A model generated the notes under the pieces. The model had not been told where the DNA came from. It worked only from the letters and a program-made list of their open reading frames with translations, and made no database searches. Below, piece by piece: positions 36,048-45,220 of a stretch of DNA of 64,000 bases. The translations under genes and the position numbers were made by a program. The stretch covers positions 3,129,786 through 3,193,785 of the forward strand of contig NZ_CP036339.1 in the NCBI RefSeq assembly GCF_007746075.1, written 5' to 3'. Position 1 is the stretch's first letter. Each line of letters starts with the position of its first letter. This stretch comes from Lacipirellula limnantheis. GTDB lineage: Bacteria > Planctomycetota > Planctomycetia > Pirellulales > Lacipirellulaceae.

Positions 36048-37196
36048 CTAAGCCCGCGCCGACGATCGGCGCTGAGTCATCAGAGTTCGCTCCTTCGATC
36101 GCCGGGCGAGCGGGATGAGCGCGAGCCCGGCCATTAGGAACATGCTCGGCTCGGGCACGGGAGTGCCAAGATAGGCCATAAAGGCTTCGATATTTCCATT
36201 GGGGTTGAAGCCCCAACCAACGATCGTACGATTGTCGGCCGAAATCGACTCAGCCGCACGTAGGCTCCAACCGGTGAGACTTGAGCCGAGGTTGTACTCA
36301 GTGGTCAAGACTTGTTGCAAATTTCGCACTCCGTGCGCGTTGTCCCATATCCAACCAGGACCAGAGTTTTGGTAGCCTCCAACGATTACCGACCCATCTG
36401 CAGAAATAGCCATGTAATCTGAATCGGCGGTGTTCAGGGGAACGACGCCCGACTGCTCAGTCCAAATGAATGGTTGCCTGAGGTCTTTGAAGCCTGCGAC
36501 AATTGATCCGTCTGCAGACATGCCAATGGGTTGATAGCTACTGTTGGCAGGATTCGCGAAGTATTTCACGCCGGTATTCTTGTTCCAGACAAACCCTTTT
36601 CGTATTCCATTCGCGTAGTCCGATTCAAATCCAGCCAACGTTGCCCCATCCGCAGAGGTCGCAATGATGGTGGACTCACTGAGTCCGATTATGGGAGCCA
36701 ATTGCTCGACACCGCTTCCAGCCCACCGGACGCCCCTGTCTTCGAAGAAGCCGTCGCTAGCATATCCCACAACGATTCTACCGTCCGCACTTAAATCAAT
36801 CGCAGCTGTGGTTGCGTAGCCCGGCAGCGCCGGAAGTCGTTCCATTCCGCCATCTGCTGTCCAACGATTCAAGCCTACAAGAATCGTTGTACCATCTGAG
36901 GAAATTCTCCTGGCTTCACTGGTGAAGGGAGCGATACTGACCATTCCAGTTTCCTCCGTCCAACGGAATGCTTGAACGTCATTGATGGTGGGGCCGATGA
37001 CGCTGGAGCCGACGACTACGCTTCCATCTGCAGAGACATCCTTTGCTTTACTGCGATAGAGACCGCCTGGCAAATCGCCAAGGCCCATGAAATAGGCTTG
37101 TTCAGCGTGGATGCAATTGGCGCTTATCAGTGCGGCAACGAGCGCCGTCATAAAGGAGATAAATCGACTCACAACAATTTTATGGTGTGCAAGCAT
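36048..37196 (-). CDS. HAF-repeat PEP-CTERM protein
   Basis: 382 residues from ATG 37196 (a TTG nine bases upstream is also possible). Signal peptide ISFMTALVAALISANCIHA. Then repeated HAF-type units that share GLGDLPGG, DVSADGSVVVGSS, ISSDGTTILVG, LSADGRIVVGYA and ISADGSVIVGGY, as expected of a beta-propeller. The tail VPEPSMFLMAGLALIPLARR is followed by a 17-residue basic extension. Likely exported and surface-anchored, role unknown. Another HAF PEP-CTERM gene lies at 58615. The LEPR-type gene begins 59 bases downstream in the same direction. Confidence 0.85.
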   Translation of the reverse strand: MLAHHKIVVSRFISFMTALVAALISANCIHAEQAYFMGLGDLPGGLYRSKAKDVSADGSVVVGSSVIGPTINDVQAFRWTEETGMVSIAPFTSEARRISSDGTTILVGLNRWTADGGMERLPALPGYATTAAIDLSADGRIVVGYASDGFFEDRGVRWAGSGVEQLAPIIGLSESTIIATSADGATLAGFESDYANGIRKGFVWNKNTGVKYFANPANSSYQPIGMSADGSIVAGFKDLRQPFIWTEQSGVVPLNTADSDYMAISADGSVIVGGYQNSGPGWIWDNAHGVRNLQQVLTTEYNLGSSLTGWSLRAAESISADNRTIVGWGFNPNGNIEAFMAYLGTPVPEPSMFLMAGLALIPLARRSKERTLMTQRRSSARA

Positions 37197-37455
37197 GGTG
37201 CTCAAGCTTCGTTAGAGTTTAGGCCGAATTAGGCACGGGCATCGATTCATTGTCGGGCGGGATGAGCCCTTCAGCTTCAGCAGAGATTGCGAGATGGTCG
37301 TCGTCAGTCGGCTTCTTGTGATGACAAAGGCCCTATAATTGAGGAAGCTCAGGGCCACAATAAAAACAGCACATGCTTTAGCGCGCAAAGCTGCACGATA
37401 GGCCTGGCCGCTGAGGAGGCTGCCGTGACGCTGCACCCACGCCGGCCGATTGTGT

Positions 37456-39975
37456 TTACTTTTCGCGCCAAGGCTTGCGTTGGCGAAAGCTTTCCAAGTG
37501 CTCTGTAAATACCTCACGTCCTGTGGGACCATCCGCTAATTCAAGGGCCTTCTCGGACCACTTGATGGCCGACTCGAAGTCACCGGTTTCGGCATAAGCG
37601 GCAGCGAGCGTATCGATGATGTGTACGTTCTGATAATCGTTAAGTTGGCAGGCCTTCGACGCCAATTTCACAGCGCGCGCACCATCGCGCATTTGCAGCT
37701 CTGGATCTGTCGCCAATGTCCTCGCGACCAAATAGAGTGCGTCGGCATTATTCGGATTCCCGGCCAGCACACTTTCAAAGTCGGACATCGCCTCGTCGAA
37801 TTGTCCGAGCCGCTTATGCGTCTCGGCGCGATTTAATGTCGCTACCCAATCATCAGCATTAATTGCATTGCAGGCGTACCACACGGGCAGCGCCTCTTCG
37901 TATCGTCCTGCGTTATCCAAGATCAGCGCCATGAAAAAAATCCCGTTGTAGTAGGTGGGGTCTAGCCGCAACATCTCACGGTGATCTTTATAGGATTCGT
38001 CCACGGGGTACTTTGGATATCCGCGAGACTCTGAGACTGATCCCCAACGATGATCGCGATTGATGTAGAACAATTCGGCCGCATGATGGACAGGCGTCTC
38101 TAGGGCTTGCTGGCGAAGGCGAGCCTCTTGGGCTTTGTCATTCGCTAGCATCGCGCAATTGGCCAGGAGCCAGTAGTAACCACGGGAAGGGGCGTGAAAC
38201 GAGATTGCTTTTTCCAAGCATGCGAGTGCTTGTGGAAGTTGCTGTTTGACGATCGTCTCGCGCAGTGTCTCAGGCGAATCACTGGGCGCTCGACCGAGAT
38301 GAGCGGTTCTTAGAAGCAGCAGTTCGTAAGCGCCGTCAACAATCCTCGTAATGTGAGCCTCAGGCAGGCCAGACGCACGCAGCGAGTCTAACCACTTGGC
38401 GTTCTCCATGACGCTGTAGAGCGCAAGCGCCTCTATTGGCCGGGCTAGCTCTTTTTCTGCGTCCGTCCGGTTCATCCGCGCGGATTTGAGTAGCGACGCG
38501 AACTTGGCGTAGCGTTCCGCCGCTTGACTCAGTGTCGCGACCTGATCCAACAGCTCTTGATTCTTTAGACCGTCGGCTTCGATTCGGATGTGAGCTTCGG
38601 ATAACCGTTTCAGTGCTTGCTCGACGTCGTCGGCTTGCAGCGCAGCACTTGCAGCTTGGAGTGAGGTTTCGATAAAGCGCATGCTCTCGCGAGTTTGCCG
38701 GTGGCGATCGGCGGCCATGCCCGTCGCGAACATCAGTAGCAGGATCGCCGCGACGGCGGACGCGGTCGTCGCGGTCCGGTGGCGGCGACACCACTTGCGG
38801 GCGCCGACGAAGAGGCGCGACTGCTTGACCTGGATCGGCTCGCCGTCGAGGTGACGCTGTACGTCGGCGGCCAAGGCGCTGGCCGACTCGTAGCGGCGGT
38901 TGCGGTCCTTTTCGAGCGCCTTCATCACGATTACGTCGAGGTCGCCCCTCAGTGCGCGGTGGAGCTGGCGTTCGTCGATGCCGCGACCCTGTGAAATGGT
39001 CGAGGCGACGTGAGCATCCAATGTGCTGACGCGCTGACTTGGACGCGGCGGATCGACTTGGCGGATCAGCCGCCGCATTTCATCGAAGCCAGCCTGACGC
39101 AAGGTGTCGCTATCGAATGGCGTGCTGCCGGTGAGCAGCTCGTAAAGCAAAACGCCCAGCGAATAGACATCGCTGCGGGTATCCACGTCGAGGGCGTTCA
39201 TCTCGGCTTGCTCGGGGCTCATGTAGAGCGGCGTACCGATCAGCTGGTTGAACGCCGTGTAGACCGACTGTTCGGTGAGTGGTTCACCGGTCGCCTTGGC
39301 AATTCCGAAGTCGATCACCTTGGGCACGGCTAGATCATCGTGGAGGGTAACCAAGATATTGGACGGCTTGATGTCGCGGTGGATGATACCCTTCTGATGG
39401 GCGTGCTGAATGGCCTGACAAACCTGGACGAACAGGGTGAGCCGCTGACGCGGGCTCAGCCGCCGCTGGTCGCAGAACTCAGTGATCGGCACGCCCCGAA
39501 CCAGTTCCATCACGAAGTAAGGGCGGCCGTTGTCCGTCGTGCCGGCGTCGAGCACCTTGGCAATGTGCGGATGGTCCATCAGCGCGAGGGTTTGCCGCTC
39601 GGCCTCAAAGCGGGCCAGCACCTGGCGGCTGTCCATGCCGGGCTTGATAACCTTCAGCGCTACCTTGCGGCGGAGGGGCTCTTTTTGCTCGGCGACGTAC
39701 ACGCTGCCCATGCCGCCTTCGGCCAGCATCTCTCGCAATTTGTAGGGGCCGATCGTGGCCCCGGAGCATTCGGCTCTGGGCCAGAGATCGGCCGTCGCGG
39801 TTGAGTCGTGAAACGAGCCGAGCAGTTCGTGAGATTGGAGGAGTCTTTCGACCCGAGCGCGTAGGTTCGGATTCCCCTCGCAGAGCCGTTGGAGGAACTC
39901 TGCGCGGTTCTCCAGCGAATTCTGCTCGATGGCTTCGAGGAAGATGGCTCGAGTGTGGTTGTCTTGAGTGTTCAT
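37456..39975 (-). CDS. transmembrane Ser/Thr protein kinase with C-terminal TPR repeats
   Basis: 839 residues. N-terminal kinase domain: Gly loop LAEGGMGSVYVA, the lysine in KVALKVIKPG, HRD motif IIHRDIKPSN near residue 197, DFG as VIDFGIAK, and SPEQAE. A single membrane helix follows (AAILLLMFATGMAA, about 405-420). The C-terminal half carries TPR-like helices (EALPVWYACNAINADDWVATLNRAETHKRLGQ split into repeats; EKALELADG). It is downstream of an ECF sigma factor in the same direction, 100 bases away. Such STK-linked ECF factors are a known planctomycete arrangement. The kinase presumably senses an envelope or periplasmic cue and regulates the sigma factor. Confidence 0.92.
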   Translation of the reverse strand: MNTQDNHTRAIFLEAIEQNSLENRAEFLQRLCEGNPNLRARVERLLQSHELLGSFHDSTATADLWPRAECSGATIGPYKLREMLAEGGMGSVYVAEQKEPLRRKVALKVIKPGMDSRQVLARFEAERQTLALMDHPHIAKVLDAGTTDNGRPYFVMELVRGVPITEFCDQRRLSPRQRLTLFVQVCQAIQHAHQKGIIHRDIKPSNILVTLHDDLAVPKVIDFGIAKATGEPLTEQSVYTAFNQLIGTPLYMSPEQAEMNALDVDTRSDVYSLGVLLYELLTGSTPFDSDTLRQAGFDEMRRLIRQVDPPRPSQRVSTLDAHVASTISQGRGIDERQLHRALRGDLDVIVMKALEKDRNRRYESASALAADVQRHLDGEPIQVKQSRLFVGARKWCRRHRTATTASAVAAILLLMFATGMAADRHRQTRESMRFIETSLQAASAALQADDVEQALKRLSEAHIRIEADGLKNQELLDQVATLSQAAERYAKFASLLKSARMNRTDAEKELARPIEALALYSVMENAKWLDSLRASGLPEAHITRIVDGAYELLLLRTAHLGRAPSDSPETLRETIVKQQLPQALACLEKAISFHAPSRGYYWLLANCAMLANDKAQEARLRQQALETPVHHAAELFYINRDHRWGSVSESRGYPKYPVDESYKDHREMLRLDPTYYNGIFFMALILDNAGRYEEALPVWYACNAINADDWVATLNRAETHKRLGQFDEAMSDFESVLAGNPNNADALYLVARTLATDPELQMRDGARAVKLASKACQLNDYQNVHIIDTLAAAYAETGDFESAIKWSEKALELADGPTGREVFTEHLESFRQRKPWREK

Positions 39976-40075
39976 AGCGCGTGTTCCGCCGACTACTCGG
40001 CTCTAAGAATCAATGCGGCGTTTTAGGCGCGGATTCTCAGCGGTCGGCAAAAAAATGCCAAGATTCACGCGCGGA

Positions 40076-40645
40076 CTAGGAATCGTCTTGCCCGAGCAGC
40101 TCGGCGTGCAGCCAGGCGCGGGCGTAATTCCAGTGTCGGTAAGCCGTTGCGGCCGAGATCCCGAGAGCGGCGGCGGCCTGCTCGATATTCAATCCCGCGA
40201 AATACCGGAGCTTCACCAGCTCAAAAACGGTCGGGTCTTCCCGTTCGAGCTTGTCCAAAGCTTCGTCCATCGCCAGGAGTTGGTCCGGCGACGCCTGGAC
40301 GGCCAAGTCGACGGCATCAATGTCGAAGCGGCGGCGAGCTCCCTGGCGCTTCTGCCTGCCCTTCGCGCGGGCACCGTCGATGAGAATCCGGCGCATCGCC
40401 TCGGCAGCCGCAGCGAAGAAGTGCGCGCGGCTGTCCCAGGACTCGGCGGGCCGACGGGTTCCGACCAGCCGCAAATAGGCTTCATGGACCAGGGCGGTCG
40501 CCTGCAACGTCTGCCCCGGCTTTTCATTGGCGAGTTTCGCCGTTGCCAGTTTTCGAAGCTCCGCGTACACCAGCGGAAGCAGCTGCGCAGCCGCCAACGG
40601 ATCGCCCGATTCGATTCGAGATAAGATTTGCGTGACGTCGGTCAT
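40076..40645 (-). CDS. ECF-type RNA polymerase sigma factor (planctomycete STK-linked group)
   Basis: 189 residues. Region 2 is seen as LPLVYAELRKLATAKLA and LVHEAYLRLVG, and region 4 as LVKLRYFAGLNIEQAAAALGISAATAYRHWNYARAWL. A linker rich in Arg/Lys lies between them. The combination fits the ECF subfamily that is genetically linked to Ser/Thr kinases. No anti-sigma gene is adjacent; the kinase may take that role. Starts at ATG 40645. Confidence 0.9.
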   Translation of the reverse strand: MTDVTQILSRIESGDPLAAAQLLPLVYAELRKLATAKLANEKPGQTLQATALVHEAYLRLVGTRRPAESWDSRAHFFAAAAEAMRRILIDGARAKGRQKRQGARRRFDIDAVDLAVQASPDQLLAMDEALDKLEREDPTVFELVKLRYFAGLNIEQAAAALGISAATAYRHWNYARAWLHAELLGQDDS

Positions 40646-40893
40646 GACGCCGATTGTACCACCCTCGTGGCAGGTCCGCGGTGGTCCCCGTCGATGGGGC
40701 AGGCCCTGACCAGGCCGCAGCGTTAAAAAAACGAAACTACGAAATCGGGGCTGCCACTCCGGCCGGAATCCACGTTATCCTGGCAGCTCCCCGCGAACGA
40801 GCGCGGCTGCGACGGCCGACAGGATCGATGACATTCAAATGCGCGCTTAATTCGGTGAATGTCGACGTCGCCCCGATGAGGTGGCCGGTTAGC

Positions 40894-41337
40894 TCACAGC
40901 ATCACCGTTATCCCGAACAGCCCAGCCACAACCGACATGGCGATGAGCGCCGAGCGGAGCGTGAACCGGCCGGAGAAGTGGTACATGAAGGCGGCCAGAA
41001 GTCCGAACACGAGGATGACGTACCAGAGGGGGAAGAAAACGTTGTTTCGACCTCTGCCAAAGATGCCGTGCCCTCGTTGAGAAGAGTAAAAGTAGCCTGG
41101 CTGCCCGTGTAGGTGTTGCGACGAGAGTCCCAACGTCGAGCCAAGTCCCGTGGTTGACGACGGTGAAACCTCGATGAAAGCGAAGCCTTGCTGCACCATG
41201 CCGTCAATGCGACCGACAAGCGGCAGCGTCAAGAAAACCTTGTGACGATGGTCGATTGAAGTCAGCATCAGCAGTATGCAGAGCGAGCACACTGCGACGC
41301 AGAGGATCACGAGGGCATTACGGATGACGGTGCTCAC
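40894..41337 (-). CDS. small membrane protein with RFTLR box
   Basis: 147 residues starting at GTG 41337. Three hydrophobic segments: an N-terminal helix (ALVILCVAVCSLCILLML), a helix near residue 105 (LWYVILVFGLLAAFM) and a C-terminal helix preceded by FSGRFTLRSALIAMSVVAGLFGITV. The RF(T/S)(L/I)R motif ahead of a last helix is repeated in the proteins at 54246, 54776 and 54937. I know the pattern only as a planctomycete small membrane protein family with no assigned role. Confidence 0.6.
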   Translation of the reverse strand: MSTVIRNALVILCVAVCSLCILLMLTSIDHRHKVFLTLPLVGRIDGMVQQGFAFIEVSPSSTTGLGSTLGLSSQHLHGQPGYFYSSQRGHGIFGRGRNNVFFPLWYVILVFGLLAAFMYHFSGRFTLRSALIAMSVVAGLFGITVML

Positions 41338-41425
41338 GGCCGGCAGTATAGCGGATATTTGCCCGGTTTAGCGCATTGCTGACGGCAACCGGTCGCAGAA
41401 TGTCCAACTAGAAACTCTACTTGCG

Positions 41426-41752
41426 CTAGGCAAGTCCGCTCCGTCCCTTCCCGCCCTTTAATCTATCGAGCGTCAACGCCCCGAGCCGCTTCCGCACGTC
41501 CTCGCCAATGCCAGCGATAGCGGCTTTGATCATTTGTTGCCCGCTGGCGGATAGGCCGTCTAGCGGCTCCACATTGAACATCGGCAGTTCGTCGACCGCT
41601 TCGACAATCGCCAAAAGCGAAACCTGATGGAGCGGCTTAGCCAACCGGTAGCCGCCGTCAACGCCGCGAACGCTGTCGACGACGCCAACGCGAGCGAGCT
41701 TGGTGAGAATCCGCATCACGTACTTTTCGGGCACGTCGATTCGCCGGCACAT
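41426..41752 (-). CDS. Rrf2-family transcription regulator, N-terminally truncated
   Basis: 108 residues resembling an Rrf2/IscR/NsrR-type regulator after its first helix: CRRIDVPEKYVMRILTKLARVGVV is the recognition part, VRGVDGGYRLAKP is the wing. The residue pattern upstream in the same frame (ATEPARHLCRHQ) also fits Rrf2, but a TGA near 41800 cuts the frame before the usual first 25 residues. No ATG, GTG or TTG lies between that stop and the Met at 41752. The protein is either truncated or a pseudogene. The three Cys residues of Fe-S-binding members are absent. Confidence 0.55.
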   Translation of the reverse strand: MCRRIDVPEKYVMRILTKLARVGVVDSVRGVDGGYRLAKPLHQVSLLAIVEAVDELPMFNVEPLDGLSASGQQMIKAAIAGIGEDVRKRLGALTLDRLKGGKGRSGLA

Positions 41753-42036
41753 TTGATGACGGCAAAGGTGCCTGGCCGGCTCTGTCGCAGCGCGTGCCCT
41801 CGCTCAAGAAAACATCGCCGCACTCAGATTAATCTTGACTCAACAAGCGATTTATGCATCGCCAGCACCATTTAATATTGCGGGAAATTTATCACTCCCC
41901 AAATTCCTCGCGGCCGCCGTCAAAACGGACTTGACTGTGCCTCGCCCGGCGGCGTTAGGCTGAAAGGGTAACGCGTGCGCGGCGTCGGGCCGCCGCTCGC
42001 CTCGGCGCCTTCGGCATGGATTGGGGGAGACGCATC

Positions 42037-42438
42037 ATGAACGATAAATGGCAAGCACGCTCGGCGACGCGACCGCCGGACTGGCGCTATCAGCTGGCCA
42101 GCGCCGACGCCCGGAAGTGGCGCGTGCGGCTGCGCGCCGATGCGGACGTCGAAACGCGCCGGCTGACGAAATGCCTGACCCTCCTGGCTGACGCACCCGA
42201 CTTGAGTCGGACGTCGGTGGAGGCGAGCCCCGATTGCCGGCCCTACGTCGAAATCCTTGCTTGGCGTGAAAATCGTAATTTGGCGGCCCGCATTGAGGCG
42301 ATCGCGCTCGCTCGACTGCCGTTTGTGTATGCGGCTAAAGAGCTCAAGATCGACCGCGAAAACGTCCGCCGCTACTGCTTCGCGTTCTTTGACTATTGGG
42401 ATCGGCTCGATAAGAGAGACTACATTATCCAGTATTGA
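42037..42438 (+). CDS. small hypothetical protein with C-terminal helix-turn-helix-like part
   Basis: 133 residues from ATG 42037, with GGGGGAG at the right spacing; an upstream ATG at 42016 is less likely. The C-terminal half (IALARLPFVYAAKELKIDRENVRRYCFAFFDYWDRL) reads like a helix-turn-helix of the type found in phage terminase-like small subunits and in planctomycete small proteins. After its stop at 42438 one plus frame continues with PPAEVIRREAAMLELDRIAEMIAVQ, which may be a separate remnant (42500-42600). No neighbours support a function. Confidence 0.5.
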   Translation: MNDKWQARSATRPPDWRYQLASADARKWRVRLRADADVETRRLTKCLTLLADAPDLSRTSVEASPDCRPYVEILAWRENRNLAARIEAIALARLPFVYAAKELKIDRENVRRYCFAFFDYWDRLDKRDYIIQY

Positions 42439-42608
42439 ATCGCTCCGGAGATGCGCCTCGGCGCTCGATGGCCTTTACGGCGTGTCAGCAAGGGCGCCGG
42501 CGCGTGGCGCCCGCCGGCCGAAGTCATCCGCCGAGAGGCGGCGATGTTGGAACTGGACCGCATCGCCGAAATGATCGCCGTCCAATGTCCGTCCGGACTT
42601 AATGCACA

Positions 42609-42650
42609 CAAAAAAAGCCCGCCCTAACAATATGCTAGAGCGAGCTTTTT
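42609..42650 (-). terminator. rho-independent terminator of PEP-CTERM gene
   Basis: In minus-strand RNA AAAGCUCGCUCU pairs with AGGGCGGGCUUU (12 pairs, two of them G-U) around an 11-base loop, followed by a run of U. It sits about 30 bases after the stop codon of the gene at 42680. Confidence 0.85.
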
Positions 42651-42679
42651 AGATCAGAAGCATCTCACGGAAGGATGCG

Positions 42680-43261
42680 CTAAGTTACTTTCCACCACTT
42701 CTTGGCGCCGAACGCACCAGCCAAAGCGAGCATTCCCCAAACGGCGATGGTGGCGGGTTCGGGAACCGCACCGTCGACAGGGTTGTACGCTGAGAGGTGA
42801 GATATCTCATATTTTTTAGAATCAGGATCAAATTGAGGTACAATAACGTTCCCAGTAATCCCATCGGGAAAATACCAAACGAGAGCACCATAATTCTTGC
42901 CATCATACTTGGCGTAAAGGTACTGAAACGCTCCCGCTAGACTTATATTGAAAACATTTTCTCCGCCCCTGAAATCGTCAGCATCATCCGCTTCATCGAA
43001 CGGACCGGGTAAAAAGCTGGAAACACGGTCGTAATCATCTTCTAAGGGATCACCGGAATTAGCCGGCAAAGTGATTAGCTCATTAATAAAGCTTACTTCC
43101 GTCGGTGCATTCGAAGGACTTGTCTTTAGATTAACCCTCCCCAAATAATGGATGTCTCCAAAACTCAAGGTCCCTCCGTTTTGCAACGATCCCAGCGCCT
43201 GGGTCGCAAGGCCTAGCACGAAGAAAAGCCCCAGCAGGTACCTTGCAAGATGTTTGTTCAT
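42680..43261 (-). CDS. PEP-CTERM surface protein
   Basis: 193 residues; ATG 43261 follows an AAGGA site. Signal peptide LGLFFVLGLATQALG. The single domain is beta-rich (TLSFGDIHYLGRVNL, ENVFNISLAGAFQYLYAKYDGKN) and of unknown family. The tail VPEPATIAVWGMLALAGAFGAKKWWKVT is a typical planctomycete sorting signal. Its A+T content is above the neighbours, and it is isolated between two low-density regions, so lateral origin is possible. Confidence 0.82.
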   Translation of the reverse strand: MNKHLARYLLGLFFVLGLATQALGSLQNGGTLSFGDIHYLGRVNLKTSPSNAPTEVSFINELITLPANSGDPLEDDYDRVSSFLPGPFDEADDADDFRGGENVFNISLAGAFQYLYAKYDGKNYGALVWYFPDGITGNVIVPQFDPDSKKYEISHLSAYNPVDGAVPEPATIAVWGMLALAGAFGAKKWWKVT

Positions 43262-43970
43262 AAAATGGAGTCCTTAAATAGGTATACCTAGTAGTCCGCC
43301 TGGGCCTCGATCTGGATACTAGCGTTTGCTATCTCTTCAACGCTCATCTACAGCGCGAGCGCCAAAAACGCATGGGAACCAGGGACATGGTTTTCCAACG
43401 GAGCAGTGGATTAACTACTGAGATTGGGGTCTGACCTCGGGGACACAGTTGGAACTTGTTGCGCGATGCAGCGCGTGTCGAAGAAAAGAACAACATTGCA
43501 ATGGCTATTCTATCGAGCCGAGGAAGTCGGCGACAGAATGTTTTGTCCCCAATGGCTTTGTTTCTGCGGGCTTTACCGATATTTTGCCGGACATTGTTTT
43601 AGGATTGTAAGTCCAAGGCTTTGTGGGATTAGTCGTAACGTGTTACAGCATAAAGGGATGTGGAAAAAGAACGTCTCGGCAATGGACTCTAGGGAGCCGA
43701 GGTCAAATCGCCTTATTGCTTGTGCACGTTTCCTATTCCTTGCCGGTCGTCGTGACTCGAAGCGGTCCGAACGAGCCAGTACTGGGGTGTTTAAAGGTAG
43801 TAGAACCCGCCGGTGTCAACGTTCGCTCATAACGGATCGTCCTTATGCTTGGTGAACGCATCGGACGGCAAAGCGTAGAGGTTTCTAGGAAGTTGATCAC
43901 TGTGTGCCGAGCCCGGTCTACGCTGCTGATTCTCTGACGTGGAGCGCCTGCGCTGATTGCTCCCGAGCCG
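43262..43970. other. gene-free, relatively A+T-rich stretch
   Basis: No supported gene in about 700 bases. A 143-codon plus-strand frame at 43424-43855 has a Cys/Trp/Arg-rich composition unlike the real proteins here and no start signal, so I leave it out. A GGGGTCTGACCTC-like partial palindrome lies near 43425-43440. Confidence 0.35.
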
Positions 43971-43996
43971 CTGAAGCGAACACTCGCTTCCGGCCC

Positions 43997-44405
43997 CGCT
44001 AGACGCAGCCATGACGGTGACGATACACGAAGTCCTCGGTCAGCTTTTCCTCGAGGTCTTGGCGAAGGTCCAAGAGAATTTCTTCCAGTTCAGCGACACC
44101 GACGTCGCTCGCCGCTGCTTTGCCGGCGGCGAGGTCGTCGAGTTGCCGATTGACTTCGGTCCAGCGGAGTTCCAGTTCACGCCGGTATCGAAAGCTCGTC
44201 ATGTTGGAACTCTCCACAGAAAAGAACGCGCCGCTGCGATCGAGCCGTCGACTCCGATTTTACTTCAGCAGCCATGAGAGAATCTGCTGAAACGCTTGCG
44301 ATCGTGCTCGCTTTTGGGAGCGGCGAGCACCTGAGGCTTGAAGGCGGTCACGATTCCTCAATATGCGCGCCCCGCAGTTTGCCTCGATTGCCCAGGATCA
44401 ATTGT
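43997..44405. repeat. 409-bp dispersed repeat, copy B
   Basis: Second copy of 30481-30889, constant offset 13516 and no gaps. Three mismatches, all in the left 30 bases. Beyond 44405 similarity fades (ATTGTTTGACGGGTGGAGG against ATTGTCTGGCGGGCGGAGG) and is gone by about 44450. Confidence 0.95.
43999..44202 (-). CDS. small charged helical protein, repeat copy B
   Basis: 67 residues, identical to the 30483-30686 product except near the end (FVY instead of FAY, from the mismatches at the left of the repeat). Same ATG and GGAG upstream signal. Same two-helix, charge-rich pattern (RRELELRWTEVNRQL and VAELEEILLDLRQDLEEKL). The neighbourhood is otherwise made of gene fragments. Confidence 0.6.
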   Translation of the reverse strand: MTSFRYRRELELRWTEVNRQLDDLAAGKAAASDVGVAELEEILLDLRQDLEEKLTEDFVYRHRHGCV

Positions 44406-44670
44406 TTGACGGGTGGAGGTTGCCAAAACGCCGCGTGACCGTGCACCGTTGGGTGCCGCTTCGATGGCAACGAAAGCGATCTCGGCCAACTACGCCGGGG
44501 CCACGCTGGCCGAGGCGGCCGACCTCATACCACCGAACGCCGCCGGCGAGAGCGTCGCCCTGTGCATTGCCGGCTGGAAGGAGCGTTTTTCTGCATGACT
44601 TCACGAATCAGTGCAGACCCGCTCCCCGATGACTCCGGTTCTCTACGCGTGGATCGACTATCGCGTGACG

Positions 44671-44961
44671 TCACGCGGCCAAGCTACCGGTGGCGTAGTC
44701 CGAAGGATAGACATTGCCCGTTCCGTCCGAAGATACGCCGTAGACCATGTCGACAGGCGCAGTTCCGAACTGTCGCCGGCAGTGGAGAACTCCTGCGGCC
44801 TTGAACCGCGTGACGAACGCATCGTCGCCGCGAGCGCTAGGGCCGTCTAAGCTGCCCGTTGTGTAGCCCGCCAGATAAACGTTTCCCAGACCATGAGCGG
44901 GGAGCATGCCCCTCAACCAGCGGCGGCGGGGTGGCCAACGGCAGGACGATGAACGGCACAT
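44671..44961 (-). pseudogene. fragment of an SBBP beta-propeller protein
   Basis: The minus frame contains GLGNVYLAGYTTGSLDGP, RGDDAFVTRFKAAG, then FGTAPVDMVYGVSSDGTGNVYPSDYATGSLAA: two SBBP-type blades with the usual GNVYxxGYTTGSL core. There is no signal peptide, no start signal and no more blades on either side. It is a small remnant of a larger surface protein gene. Confidence 0.7.
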
Positions 44962-45220
44962 GACGAATCCCTTGTCGAAATTTTCGAAAGAATTTCCGTC
45001 CGTTCTGACCGGCGCGTGCGCCCAACAAGAGTAGGTAGCTCACGTTCCAAAATCATTGCAGCAACGACGCCGAAACGGATATGCTTGAAGCGGGGAACTT
45101 TGCGCACTTTCGGTGCATCGAACCGGCTCTCTCTTCTCTCTTCTCCGACGGGCATGTTCGACGTGCCCCGAGACCCTGATGCTGATTTCATCTGGCGGTG
45201 GAGATCCCGTTGGGACAGCC

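Noticed and set aside
35989..36216. N-terminal extension of the large LEPR-type protein
   Set aside because: It overlaps the 3' end of the HAF-repeat gene, lacks a ribosome site, and the LEPR motif plus AGGTGG point to the start at 35988.
43410..43440. GGGGTCTGACCTC-like partial palindrome resembling REP/RAYT-linked sequences
   Set aside because: Only one copy was noticed, the palindrome is imperfect and no RAYT transposase lies nearby.
43424..43855. 143-codon forward frame
   Set aside because: Composition is erratic (many Cys, Arg, Trp), with no ribosome site and no family resemblance.
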